From contig NZ_CP100762.1 of assembly GCF_024296665.1 (NCBI RefSeq), positions 1,550,001 to 1,614,000 on the forward strand: 64,000 bases of DNA, given 5' to 3'. A program made the translations under genes and the position numbers. The DNA is from Salinilacihabitans rarus (lineage in GTDB: Archaea > Halobacteriota > Halobacteria > Halobacteriales > Natrialbaceae). Positions within the stretch are counted from its first letter, which is position 1, and every line of letters begins with the position of its first letter. The notes beneath the pieces are model-generated. The model was not told the DNA's origin, searched no databases, and saw only the letters and a list, made by a program, of their open reading frames with translations. Below are positions 42,537-50,651 of this stretch, one piece after another.

Positions 42537-42707
42537 TCACTCGTCCTCGCGGCCGCCGAGGAGCCACCGACTGAGGCCCGTGAACGTGCCGCTGCAGGCG
42601 TCACAGCTGCCGCAGTCGAGGACCGAGCAGTTCAGCGGGCTCCCACAGCGGGGGCACCGCGCGTGGTCGAACCGATCGATTTCGTAGTCGCAGGTTGGAC
42701 ACTTCAT
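42537..42707 (-). CDS. Zinc-ribbon protein of the feo operon
   Basis: A 56-residue protein with three Cys pairs: CPTCDYE, CPRCGSPL and CSVLDCGSCDACSG. Its ATG overlaps the feoB stop by four bases (ATGA), so the two are translationally coupled. It may act as FeoC does in bacteria, as a partner or iron-sulfur or zinc regulator of FeoB, but it is not homologous to FeoC by sight. The extended frame upstream is feoB anti-phase and is not used. Confidence 0.82.
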   Translation of the reverse strand: MKCPTCDYEIDRFDHARCPRCGSPLNCSVLDCGSCDACSGTFTGLSRWLLGGREDE

Positions 42708-44608
42708 AGGAAACTCACCACCGTCGCGAGGATCGCCCCGACGAGGAACGCCACGATCCACGAGCCGACCCACATGAGCACGCCGCTGGCGAGGCTGCGC
42801 TCCTTGACGATCATCGCCATCGAGAGCACGCAGGGGACGAACAGCGTGATGACGACGAGGCCGACGAACGTCTCCGCCGGGGCGAGCGCGAGGTCGGTCA
42901 TCCCGGCGGCGGCGAAGTCACGCCGGACCAGCCCGAGGACGAGCACCTGCCCGAACTCGGCGGGGAGGCCGATCAGGTCGGTCAGCGGACGCAGGCTCCG
43001 GACGACGGCGGCCAGATAGCCCGCGTACTCCGCGACCGAGATGAGGACGGCCGTGACCGCAAACAGCGGGATCGCCTCCGCGAGGAACCCCTTCGTGCGC
43101 GTCGCCGTCTTCCGGAGCACGTCGCCCGCGCGGGGGCGTCGCAGCCGCGGCAACTCGGTCACGAGCCCCTGGCTCTCGCCGGGCAGGGTGCGGTCGAGGA
43201 ACGCGCCGGCGACGCCGAACACGAGCAGGATCACCCCGACGTAGGCGAACCACCAGCCGAGTCCGAGGGCGCCCAGCAGGCCGAGGATGATCCCGAGCTG
43301 TGCCGAACACGGGATGGCGAGGCCGAGCAGGGCCGTCGAGATGAGCCGCTCGCGACGCGAGCCGGCGATCCGGGTCGAGATGACGGCCATCGTCACGCAG
43401 CCGAGGCCGACGATCATCGGGATGACCGCCCGGCCGTTGAGGCCGATCCGCGACAGCCCCCGGTCGGTGAGCACCGCGATCCGGGGCAACAGCCCGGAGT
43501 CCTCGAGGGCCCCGATCACGAGGTAGAAGGCGACGACGAGGGGGAGCAACACCCCCAGGAGGTACTGGACGGTCACCGTGAGCAACCCGAGGTTGTCGTT
43601 GACGAGGACGAACCGGAGCGGCTCGGCCGCCCCGCCCGCCGGCAGGAGTGCGTCGACGACGTCGACGACCCACGGGACGTAGTACGCCTCGAAGACCGCG
43701 AGTTCGAGGAAGTCGACGAGCCGCTGGGCGACGAGGTCGCCGACGAGCAGGTAGATCAGGCCGACGCCGACGAGTGCCAGCGGGGTCCCCGTCCGCGGGT
43801 CGAGCAGCAGGTCGTCGACCGCGTCCGCGAGGGCGCGACCGTCGCCGGTCGACGACCGCACGGCCTCGACGGTCGCGTCGACCCGCCGGCGCCGGTGTTC
43901 GTAGACCTCGTCGCGCAGCGACGGCAACTCGACCGTCGACGTGCCGCCGTCGACGCGCACGTCCGCGTCCGTCACGCGGTCGAGCGTCGGCCGGTCCTCC
44001 TCCGCGAGCAACACCCGCTCGGCGCGCGTGGCGTCGACGTCGGGGAGGCGGTCGAACCACTGCTGCACCGGCGTCTCCTCGGGAGCGGTCGCCTCCGCGA
44101 CGGCTTCCCGGAGGTCGTCGACGCCCTCGCCGTCGACCGCGACGGTCGGCACGACGGGAACGCCGAGTTCGGCCGACAGCGCGTCGACGTCGATCTCGTC
44201 GCCGTTGCGCCGCGCCTCGTCTATCACGTTGAGCGCGACGACGGTCGGAACGCCCATATCGAGCAGCTGGTAGGTGAGAAAGAGGTCGCGGTCGAGCTGG
44301 GTCGCGTCGACGACGTTGATCACCGCGTCGGCGTCGAGGACGACCTGCCGTGCCACCCGCTCCTCCTCGGAGAACGACGAGATGCCGTACGTGCCCGGCG
44401 CGTCGACGAGGTGTCCGCCGTCGAACGTCCCGGCGGTGGCCTCGACGGTCGTCCCCGGGTAGTTCGAGACGTCGACCTCGCGGTCGGCGAGCGCGTTGAA
44501 CAGCGCGCTCTTGCCGACGTTCGGCGCCCCGACGAGCGCGACGGTCCGCGTCGCGTCCGCTCCGGGCGCCCCCCGTTCCCGTTCGTCACCGCCGTGGTGG
44601 TCGTGCAT
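42704..44608 (-). CDS. feoB: Ferrous iron transport protein FeoB
   Basis: A 634-residue membrane protein. The N-terminal G domain has GAPNVGKSALFNAL (G1), VEATAG preceded by YPGTT (G2), DAPGTYGIS (G3) and NVIDEA (G4). The membrane part has the two Gate halves, including SGLLPRIAVLTDRGLSRIG-like and GCVTMAVISTRI segments and FLAEAIPLFAVTAVLI. It takes up Fe(II), chiefly under oxygen limitation, which suits the neighbouring anaerobic respiration genes. It begins one base after the feoA stop. Confidence 0.95.
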   Translation of the reverse strand: MHDHHGGDERERGAPGADATRTVALVGAPNVGKSALFNALADREVDVSNYPGTTVEATAGTFDGGHLVDAPGTYGISSFSEEERVARQVVLDADAVINVVDATQLDRDLFLTYQLLDMGVPTVVALNVIDEARRNGDEIDVDALSAELGVPVVPTVAVDGEGVDDLREAVAEATAPEETPVQQWFDRLPDVDATRAERVLLAEEDRPTLDRVTDADVRVDGGTSTVELPSLRDEVYEHRRRRVDATVEAVRSSTGDGRALADAVDDLLLDPRTGTPLALVGVGLIYLLVGDLVAQRLVDFLELAVFEAYYVPWVVDVVDALLPAGGAAEPLRFVLVNDNLGLLTVTVQYLLGVLLPLVVAFYLVIGALEDSGLLPRIAVLTDRGLSRIGLNGRAVIPMIVGLGCVTMAVISTRIAGSRRERLISTALLGLAIPCSAQLGIILGLLGALGLGWWFAYVGVILLVFGVAGAFLDRTLPGESQGLVTELPRLRRPRAGDVLRKTATRTKGFLAEAIPLFAVTAVLISVAEYAGYLAAVVRSLRPLTDLIGLPAEFGQVLVLGLVRRDFAAAGMTDLALAPAETFVGLVVITLFVPCVLSMAMIVKERSLASGVLMWVGSWIVAFLVGAILATVVSFL

Positions 44609-44609
44609 C

Positions 44610-44852
44610 TCAGTCCGCGTCGGACGAGACGGTGATCCGGTCGGCGACGGACGCCCCCAGCGCCACCGTCGTCCCGTTTCGCTCGACGATCACCGGGCCG
44701 TTCGAGATGCGGCTCCGACAGGTGACCGGCCCGTCTAGCAATCCGATCCGCAGCAGGTGCGCCCGGACATCGTCGTCGGGCACCGTCCGGATGCGAACCC
44801 GCTGGCCGGCGTTCACTCCCGACAGCCGCCGTGCCGACGTCGTCACGCCCAT
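44610..44852 (-). CDS. feoA: FeoA-family SH3-like protein
   Basis: An 80-residue FeoA domain: VNAGQRVRIRTVPDDDVRAH, then LLRIGLLDGPVTCRSRISNG and GTTVALGASVADRITV. FeoA is thought to regulate or stabilise FeoB. Its ATG lies one base downstream of a perfect DtxR-type palindrome. The operon order is feoA, feoB, zinc ribbon. Confidence 0.92.
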   Translation of the reverse strand: MGVTTSARRLSGVNAGQRVRIRTVPDDDVRAHLLRIGLLDGPVTCRSRISNGPVIVERNGTTVALGASVADRITVSSDAD

Positions 44853-44870
44853 CTTTAGGTGTCCCTAAAG
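44853..44870. promoter_or_regulatory. DtxR/IdeR-type operator of feoAB
   Basis: CTTTAGGTGTCCCTAAAG has perfect 7-base arms around TGTC and begins one base upstream of the feoA ATG. The arm TTTAGG with CCTAAA is close to the TTAGG-CCTAA core of DtxR-family iron or manganese regulators. If the transcript is leaderless the site covers the start of transcription, so a metal-loaded repressor could block it. Confidence 0.65.
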
Positions 44871-44967
44871 TCGGAGGAGACTTGTACCGTCTCACCCGTT
44901 CCCGTCGGCTGGCCACCGTCGGAACGTTTATTGTTCACGACCGGACGGCCGCCGATCCGTCGCCTTC

Positions 44968-45006
44968 TCACCCGGTGGGAAACGTGTGAGTACCTATCAC
45001 CCGGTG
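44968..45006. promoter_or_regulatory. Direct repeats around the dmsR promoter
   Basis: TCACCCGGTG occurs at 44968-44977 and again at 44997-45006, 29 bases start to start; an imperfect copy TCACCCGTT is at 44892. The second copy overlaps a TATA-like ACCTATCA that is about 27 bases before ATG 45022. The repeats may be an activator or autoregulatory site of dmsR. Confidence 0.45.
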
Positions 45007-45021
45007 CTCGTAAGCTCGCGT

Positions 45022-45687
45022 ATGCGCCTCGAGCGTTCGGGCGCCGAAGTCGGTTCGGACGACCACCCGATGGAAGAGCGTCCCCTCCGGGTGGTCCTCG
45101 AGGTCGACCGCGGCGGGCCGTGTTTCATGGACGACCTCGACGGCCACGTTATCGACGTCGACGTCAGGTTCGACGACGACCGGTGTAACTGCGACGTCAC
45201 GATCAGGGAACGCGGCGCGGACGGCGAGCGGGTCTGTACGCGGTTCTCCTCCAGCGACATCTGCGATCACTGTCCCGGCGTCGTCTTCTCCGAGTACGGC
45301 TGCATCCCCCGTTACCTCAAAGTCGACGCCGGCTCGTTCGTGATGGAGACGTACGTCGAGGACACGGAGACGGTCGCGTCGCTCGTGGCGGACATCCGCG
45401 CGGTCTGTCGGCGGGCCACCGTTCGGAGCATCGTCTCGACGGCCGACGTCGAGTTCGACGAGATCAGCTACGTCGACGTCTCGAAGCTGACGGCGAAACA
45501 GCGGGAGGCCGTCCACTGGGCCAAGCGGGCCGGCTACTACGACCCCGACTCCGACGTCTCGCTCCGGGAACTCGCCGGGAAAGTAGGCGTCTCCCCGTCG
45601 GCGCTCTCCCAGCGGCTCCAGCGGGCCGAGGCGAACGCGATGCGCCAGCTCTCCTGTGAGTGTCGCTGCTGGCGGGACGGCGACTGA
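45022..45687 (+). CDS. dmsR: DmsR-like cysteine-rich HTH_10 regulator
   Basis: A 221-residue regulator. The N-terminal part is rich in Cys (GGPC, DRCNC, CDHCP, YGCIPR), suggesting a metal or redox sensor. The C-terminal HTH_10 domain reads LTAKQREAVHWAKRAGYYD, LRELAGKVGVSPSALSQRLQRA, with the end SCECRCW. Position ahead of the dms-like genes matches dmsR of Halobacterium, which is needed for DMSO/TMAO respiration. ATG 45022 is preferred to GTG 44986 because of the TATA spacing. The next gene is 83 bases downstream of its stop to the leader ORF. Confidence 0.85.
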   Translation: MRLERSGAEVGSDDHPMEERPLRVVLEVDRGGPCFMDDLDGHVIDVDVRFDDDRCNCDVTIRERGADGERVCTRFSSSDICDHCPGVVFSEYGCIPRYLKVDAGSFVMETYVEDTETVASLVADIRAVCRRATVRSIVSTADVEFDEISYVDVSKLTAKQREAVHWAKRAGYYDPDSDVSLRELAGKVGVSPSALSQRLQRAEANAMRQLSCECRCWRDGD

Positions 45688-45734
45688 CCCGCCGGAGGCC
45701 GGAGAGGCGACGAGTCGTCGCCGGCCATCTCGAA

Positions 45735-45754
45735 CGGTTATAAAACCTTAACCG
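45735..45754. promoter_or_regulatory. dmsEABCD promoter: TATA box inside an inverted repeat
   Basis: The TATA box TTATAAAA (45738-45745) sits within the inverted repeat CGGTTA(8 bases)TAACCG at 45735-45740 and 45749-45754. A regulator bound there would compete with or position TBP. The spacing places transcript start at or next to 45771, the ATG of the leader ORF. Confidence 0.6.
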
Positions 45755-45770
45755 GTCCCGAGTTCGGCCT

Positions 45771-45812
45771 ATGCCGGCGACCGACGTGGTTCGACGTGTG
45801 GGCCACGTATGA
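45771..45812 (+). CDS. Leaderless 13-codon leader ORF before dmsE
   Basis: MPATDVVRRVGHV starts at the predicted first base of the mRNA, about 30 bases after the TATA box, and its TGA overlaps the dmsE ATG (ATGA). Ribosomes that read it would end exactly where dmsE begins, so it could deliver them by termination-reinitiation. Too short to say if the peptide itself matters. Confidence 0.45.
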   Translation: MPATDVVRRVGHV

Positions 45813-46033
45813 CCCTCGACGACCAGAACCCGCTCGAGCGCCTCGAAGCGCTCGACACCGAACCGGAACCGGGCGAGTACGATCAGGATCTCGGTCGTCG
45901 GATCGGACGGGACGCCGTCCGCGTCTGGCGGGGCGAGCTCTCCGAGGCGGAGTTCTATCGCCGGTACGACGAGGCGCTTCGCGCGACGTTCGGCGACGAG
46001 TACCGCCCGCCCGAGGTGATCGCCGATGAGTGA
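45809..46033 (+). CDS. dmsE: Small DmsE-like protein of the DMSO reductase operon
   Basis: A 74-residue acidic protein: LEALDTEPEPGEYDQDLGRR, then IGRDAVRVWRGELSEAEFYR and YDEALRATFGDEYRPPEV. It has no Cys. Similar proteins precede dmsA in other haloarchaea and are sometimes annotated as a ferredoxin N-terminal domain. The helical region could dock on the dms complex or its chaperone. It overlaps dmsA by 8 bases. No function can be read from the sequence. Confidence 0.8.
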   Translation: MTLDDQNPLERLEALDTEPEPGEYDQDLGRRIGRDAVRVWRGELSEAEFYRRYDEALRATFGDEYRPPEVIADE

Positions 46034-48317
46034 CTCCTGGCGGGACGACGCCGGACTCACCCGCCGAACCCTCCTGAAGACGACGGGCGTCGTCGCGGGA
46101 GCGGCCGGCCTCGGCGGCTGCCTCTCGGGACGCTCCCCGGCCGACGCCGCGACCGGCGCGGCGTTCAAGGGCGAGACCGCCTTCGGCAACTGCTGGATCT
46201 GCTATCACAACTGCGGCCAGCAGGTGCGGGTCAGAGACGACACGGTCGTCGACGTCACCGGCGTCGACGGCCACCCGCGCGGGAGCGCGGGGGCGGGGCG
46301 AAACGGCACGGTCTGTCCGAAGGGGCAGACGCAGGTCGACAAGACCCACGACCCGGAGCGGATCAAGCGGCCGTACGTCCGCGAGGACGGCGAGCTCCGG
46401 GCGGCCACGTGGGACGAGGCGTTCGAGTACGCCGCCCAGCGGCTGCAGGCGTTCGACGAGGAGCACGGCGCGGAGACGTTCCTCGACGCGACGAGCTGGG
46501 CGGAGACGCCGATCACCACCCAGCTGTGGCGCAACCTCTACGGGACGCCCGAGCGGATCAGCCGCGGCGTCCACGTCTGTGCCGGCCCCACGTTCGTCGC
46601 GGGCGGGATGATGGGCGTGGGCTCGAACAGCCGGGTGCCCGACTACCAGAACGCCGAGTACCTCATCATGTGGGGGCGTAACGTGTTCGAGTCCTTCGCC
46701 GGCCAGTTCGAGGCGAAAGGCGTCCTCGAGGCGCTCGAGAACAACGGCGCGACGCTGGTGACGATCGACCCCCAGCACACCGAGACCGCCCAGAAGTCGG
46801 ACGTGTGGCTGCCGATCGAGCCCCGGACCGACGGCGCGCTCGCGCTAGCGATGGCCAACGTCATCGTCGAGGAGGGGCTGTACGACGAGACGTTCGTCGA
46901 GGAGCGGACCTACGGCTTCGACGCCTACCGCGAGGCGGTCGAGGACAAGACGCCGGAGTGGGCCGCCGAGATCACGGGGCTCGACCCCGGCGACATCCGC
47001 GAGGTCGCCGTCGGCTTCGCGGAGGCGGCTCCCAGCGCCGGCATCAGCGTCTGGACGGGGACCGCACAGGTCGGCAACGGCTGGAAGGCCGCCCAGAACA
47101 TCATCGCGCTGAACGGGCTGGTCGGCAACGTCGACCGGCCCGGCGGGCTCCGCATGTGGCAGGGGACGCCGCTCGCGGACCCGTTCGAGGTCCGCGGGGT
47201 CGACCTGCCGAACAACGCCGCGGGGAAGACCCCCGCGCTCCAGCGATACGACGAGTACGCCGACTACCCGGTCCGACACCTCGTGGGGATCGCGCACAAC
47301 CTCGTCCCGGAGATGGTCGAGAACGGCCACATCAACGGCATCTACTGCCACCACGACATGCCGCTGAAAGACGGCAACGCGGAGGCGTGGCTGGCGGCCA
47401 TCGAGGAGATGGACCTCGTGATCGCCGTCGACGTCTACTGGAACGGCGTCAGCCGGAACGCGGACGTCGTGCTCCCGGAGGCGACCCAGCTAGAGAAAGA
47501 CACCCTCGGCACCGGCAGCTGGAGCGCCTACAACGACCGGCAGTGGGTCACGGGGTCGAAAGCCGCCGTCGACCCGCAGTTCGACACGAAACCCGACTTC
47601 GACATCGTCGTCGGCATCGCCGAGGCGATGGGCTGGGGCGAGTACTTCCCGTGGGACTCCCACGAGGAGTTCATCGACGACCAGCTCTCGGTCCACGACC
47701 TCACCCTCGCGGAGGTGAGCGGCGGCGACCGGAACTACGAGCTCCTCGGGGAGTACGGCTACGAGCAGTGGACCGACGACGAGGGCTGGGTGTTCCGGTT
47801 CGACCTCGACGAGGTGCCGGCGTTCGCGCAGGCGGCCGAGGAGGCCGGGATGGACACCGCCCCCGAGTGGGTCCCACCCGGCACGTACGGGGACGAGACC
47901 GACGAGGAGTACCCGCTCGAGTTCTACGACACCCGGGCGGTGTTTTTCTCCCACGGCAGCACGCAGGCCCGGCCGCGCTCGCGCGAGGCGTACGCGAGGC
48001 GCCACGACCTCGCGGACCGGGACTACCGCGGCAACTACCTCGTCATCAACCCGAGAGACGCGGCCGAGCGGGGCATCGAAACCGGGGACATGGTCGCCGT
48101 CGAGTCGGCGACCGGACGCGGCGAACTGATGGCCTACGTCTCCGAACGGACCCGACCCGGGTTCGTGACGACGGAGTACGGCTTCGGCGAGGGGTCGACC
48201 CAGCCCGACGAGGAGGGACTGAACAGCATGCGACTCCACGACACCCAGATGGACCCGATCACCGGACAGCCCGACAGGCACCTCGCCGTGGACGTCTCGC
48301 CGACGGGGGGTGAGTGA
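46026..48317 (+). CDS. dmsA: Tat-exported molybdopterin oxidoreductase, catalytic subunit (DMSO reductase family)
   Basis: A 763-residue complex-iron-sulfur molybdoenzyme. The leader TRRTLLKTTGVVAGAAGLGG carries the twin Arg13-Arg14 and a lipobox with Cys32, so it is a lipoprotein outside the membrane. An iron-sulfur cluster is bound by Cys56, 59, 63 and 97. In the metal-ligand loop, ISRGVHVCAGPTFVAGG, Cys185 falls where formate dehydrogenase has Sec/Cys and polysulfide/thiosulfate/arsenate enzymes have Cys; true E. coli-type DmsA has Ser. The C-terminal molydop-binding domain begins near NYLVINPRDAAERG. Context gives the dms name; the substrate is open. Confidence 0.9.
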   Translation: MSDSWRDDAGLTRRTLLKTTGVVAGAAGLGGCLSGRSPADAATGAAFKGETAFGNCWICYHNCGQQVRVRDDTVVDVTGVDGHPRGSAGAGRNGTVCPKGQTQVDKTHDPERIKRPYVREDGELRAATWDEAFEYAAQRLQAFDEEHGAETFLDATSWAETPITTQLWRNLYGTPERISRGVHVCAGPTFVAGGMMGVGSNSRVPDYQNAEYLIMWGRNVFESFAGQFEAKGVLEALENNGATLVTIDPQHTETAQKSDVWLPIEPRTDGALALAMANVIVEEGLYDETFVEERTYGFDAYREAVEDKTPEWAAEITGLDPGDIREVAVGFAEAAPSAGISVWTGTAQVGNGWKAAQNIIALNGLVGNVDRPGGLRMWQGTPLADPFEVRGVDLPNNAAGKTPALQRYDEYADYPVRHLVGIAHNLVPEMVENGHINGIYCHHDMPLKDGNAEAWLAAIEEMDLVIAVDVYWNGVSRNADVVLPEATQLEKDTLGTGSWSAYNDRQWVTGSKAAVDPQFDTKPDFDIVVGIAEAMGWGEYFPWDSHEEFIDDQLSVHDLTLAEVSGGDRNYELLGEYGYEQWTDDEGWVFRFDLDEVPAFAQAAEEAGMDTAPEWVPPGTYGDETDEEYPLEFYDTRAVFFSHGSTQARPRSREAYARRHDLADRDYRGNYLVINPRDAAERGIETGDMVAVESATGRGELMAYVSERTRPGFVTTEYGFGEGSTQPDEEGLNSMRLHDTQMDPITGQPDRHLAVDVSPTGGE

Positions 48318-48319
48318 CG

Positions 48320-48949
48320 ATGGGCGAGCAGTGGATGTTCTACTTCGATCCGAACCGCTGTCTCGGCTGTCAGGCCTGCTCGGTGGCGTGCAAGGTCCGC
48401 CACGGCCGGGACCCCGACGCGGACGAGTGGCGGACGGTCCACCACCTCCGGCGCGGCGAGTACCCCGACTTCGAGGACGTGCCGATCTCGATGTCGTGCA
48501 TGCACTGTCACGACGCCCCCTGCGAGAAGGTGTGTCCGCCCAACGCCATCGAGAAGCGCGAGGAGGACGGCATCGTCACCGTCGACCGGGACCGCTGTAT
48601 CGGCTGTCACTACTGCGGGTGGGCGTGTCCGTACGGCGCGCCGACGTACGGCGACGACGGCCTGATGTCGAAGTGCAACCTCTGTCTCGGCGAGGGGCCC
48701 GGCGGCGGCGCCGGCCAGCCCGAGCGGAAGACCCCCGAGGAGGGCGGCTCCACCCCGGCCTGCGTCGACAACTGCGTCGGCGAGGCGCTGAAGGCCGGCC
48801 CCCAGAGCGAGGTGATGGCGGAGGCCTCCCGGGCGGCCGCCGAGCGCTTCGAGAACGGCGTCTACGACGGCCGGGTGATCGTCGAACCGGTGCGGGAGGA
48901 CGACGAGGCCGACGCGCTCGCCGACGGCGACGGGTGGCTCGACGGGTGA
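48320..48949 (+). CDS. dmsB: Four-cluster ferredoxin subunit of the molybdoenzyme
   Basis: A 209-residue electron-transfer subunit with four [4Fe-4S] sites: CLGCQACSVACK, CMHCHDAPCEKVCP, CIGCHYCGWACPYGAP and CNLC with CVDNCVGEA. It links quinol oxidation at the membrane subunit to DmsA. It has no signal and would be exported with DmsA. ATG 48320 has a strong SD-like GGGGGTGAG six bases upstream, which decides against GTG 48314. Confidence 0.93.
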   Translation: MGEQWMFYFDPNRCLGCQACSVACKVRHGRDPDADEWRTVHHLRRGEYPDFEDVPISMSCMHCHDAPCEKVCPPNAIEKREEDGIVTVDRDRCIGCHYCGWACPYGAPTYGDDGLMSKCNLCLGEGPGGGAGQPERKTPEEGGSTPACVDNCVGEALKAGPQSEVMAEASRAAAERFENGVYDGRVIVEPVREDDEADALADGDGWLDG

Positions 48950-48954
48950 TCGCC

Positions 48955-50031
48955 ATGAGCGTCACACTCCAGCCGCTGTTCGTCGAGTACCACTGGCTCC
49001 CGGCCGACTACTGGGACCTCTCGATCGCGGTCTACCTCTTCCTCGCGGTCGTCGCCGGGGGCGGCTACCTCGCCGGCGCGTCCGCGTCCCTCTGGCGGAC
49101 GGTCGCGAGCGACGCGTCGGCCGCGGCCGACCGCCGGCGGGCGGAGATCGCCCGCTGGGGGTTCCTCGTCGCGGTCGTCGGCGCCGCGGGCGCGGGGCTG
49201 GCGGTGCTCTCGCACCTCGCGGCGATCTCCCGCGCGCTCCTGTTCCCGATCTACCTCACGAACGCCGGCTCGTGGATCACGATCGGGACCTGGATCCTCG
49301 TGGCCCTCTCGGCGGTCGCCGTGCTCTCGCTGGTCCTGGAACTGTTCGGCGAGGAGGCCGCCACCGCCGAGGGCGCGGGCCTGTTCCCGCGGGCCGTCGC
49401 GGCGGCGATCGGGCTGTGTGACCCGCTGGACCGGCTGGTCGACCGCCTCGATCCGTCGCCCGCGACGACCGCCGCGGTGTCCCTGCTCGGGAGCCTCCTC
49501 GCGGTCGGGACCCTCTACACCGGGTTCGAGCTGGCGGTCGTCGAGACGGTGCCGCTGTGGAACCGGCCGACGTTGCTGCCGCCGGCGTTCCTCGCGAGCG
49601 GGGTCGCCGCGGGGACGGGGCTGGCGCTCGCGCTGGCGTTGCTGTTCGAACGTCGACTCGACCGGGTGGCGGGCGCGTACGCCGTCGCCGTCGCCACCCT
49701 CTCGGGGGCCAGCCTCGGGATCGTCTGGGGCGGCTGGACCGACCTCGCGGCGAGCGACGCGCCCGCCGCCGAGGCGTCCCACGCCGCGCTCGCCGGGGGG
49801 ACGCTCGAACCGGCCGTCTGGCTCGTCGTCGCCGGGTTCGTCGTCCCGCTGGTCGTCGGTCTGGCGGTCGGGCTCGGCGCGCTGTCCGAGCGGCTCTCGC
49901 CGGGGTTCGAACGGGTCGGCGGCCCCGCGCTGATCGGCTCGGTCGCGCTGCTGTTCGCGGGCGGGCTCGCTCTCAGGGTGGTGCTGTTGCTGGCGGCCGC
50001 ACAGGACCCCGTGGTGGTGGTGCTCCCGTGA
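48955..50031 (+). CDS. dmsC: NrfD/PsrC-type quinone-binding membrane subunit
   Basis: A 358-residue polytopic protein with about eight to nine helices, beginning VEYHWLPADYWDLSIAVYLF then LAVVAGGGYLAGASASLWRT. The family NrfD/PsrC oxidises or reduces menaquinone for the iron-sulfur subunit, as the E. coli DmsC does, but is a different fold group. PsrC-type anchoring with a Cys-ligand catalytic subunit is the arrangement of polysulfide and thiosulfate reductases. ATG 48955 follows the dmsB stop by 6 bases. Confidence 0.88.
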   Translation: MSVTLQPLFVEYHWLPADYWDLSIAVYLFLAVVAGGGYLAGASASLWRTVASDASAAADRRRAEIARWGFLVAVVGAAGAGLAVLSHLAAISRALLFPIYLTNAGSWITIGTWILVALSAVAVLSLVLELFGEEAATAEGAGLFPRAVAAAIGLCDPLDRLVDRLDPSPATTAAVSLLGSLLAVGTLYTGFELAVVETVPLWNRPTLLPPAFLASGVAAGTGLALALALLFERRLDRVAGAYAVAVATLSGASLGIVWGGWTDLAASDAPAAEASHAALAGGTLEPAVWLVVAGFVVPLVVGLAVGLGALSERLSPGFERVGGPALIGSVALLFAGGLALRVVLLLAAAQDPVVVVLP

Positions 50032-50651
50032 CGTCCGAGGCGTCGCCCGGAACCCGGACGCCGGCGGCGACCGCGGACCGTCTCGAACGGCTCGCGGAAC
50101 TGTACGCGCTGCTGTCGCGGGTCTTCGCGTTCCCCGACGACGACGTCGTCGAGGCGCTCGACGACGGGCGCTACGAGGCCGCCCTCCGCGACCGCGCCGA
50201 GGCACTCGGCGTCGAGGTCGAGTCGCCCCCGCGGGCGGGGTCTCCCGGGGAGCTCCGGGAGGAGTACCTGCGCAGCTTCGAGGCGTACGAGGGCGCGTTC
50301 GCGCCGCCCGTCGAGTCGGTCTACGAGCCCTGGTGGGACGGCACCGAGCGCGAATTGCTGTCCGGCCCCACCGCGGTCGACATGCGGCGCCGGTACGAGG
50401 CGATCGACGCGGACCTCCCGTCCGGGTACCCGCCCGATCACGTCGCGTTGCTGCTGGAGTACGGGAGCCTCCTGCTCGAGGCGGGCGAACGCGAGGCGTA
50501 CGAGCGGTTCCACGAGGCGCACTTCGACTGGATCCCGTCGTTTCGCCGCCGGGTCGAGCGCACGTCGGAGTCGGCGTTCTACCGGTGGGCGGTCGCGTCG
50601 CTCGACCGCGTCACCGGAGCGGCCGACGGCGCGGTGTGCGGTCGCGAGTAG
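50028..50651 (+). CDS. dmsD: TorD/DmsD-type cofactor-insertion chaperone
   Basis: A 207-residue all-helical protein of the TorD family: RLAELYALLSRVFAFPDDDV, then LREEYLRSFEAYEGAFAPPV and YPPDHVALLLEYGSLLLEAG. It binds the Tat leader of DmsA and helps molybdopterin insertion before export. GTG 50028 overlaps the dmsC stop by four bases. This closes the operon. Confidence 0.9.
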   Translation: MTSEASPGTRTPAATADRLERLAELYALLSRVFAFPDDDVVEALDDGRYEAALRDRAEALGVEVESPPRAGSPGELREEYLRSFEAYEGAFAPPVESVYEPWWDGTERELLSGPTAVDMRRRYEAIDADLPSGYPPDHVALLLEYGSLLLEAGEREAYERFHEAHFDWIPSFRRRVERTSESAFYRWAVASLDRVTGAADGAVCGRE

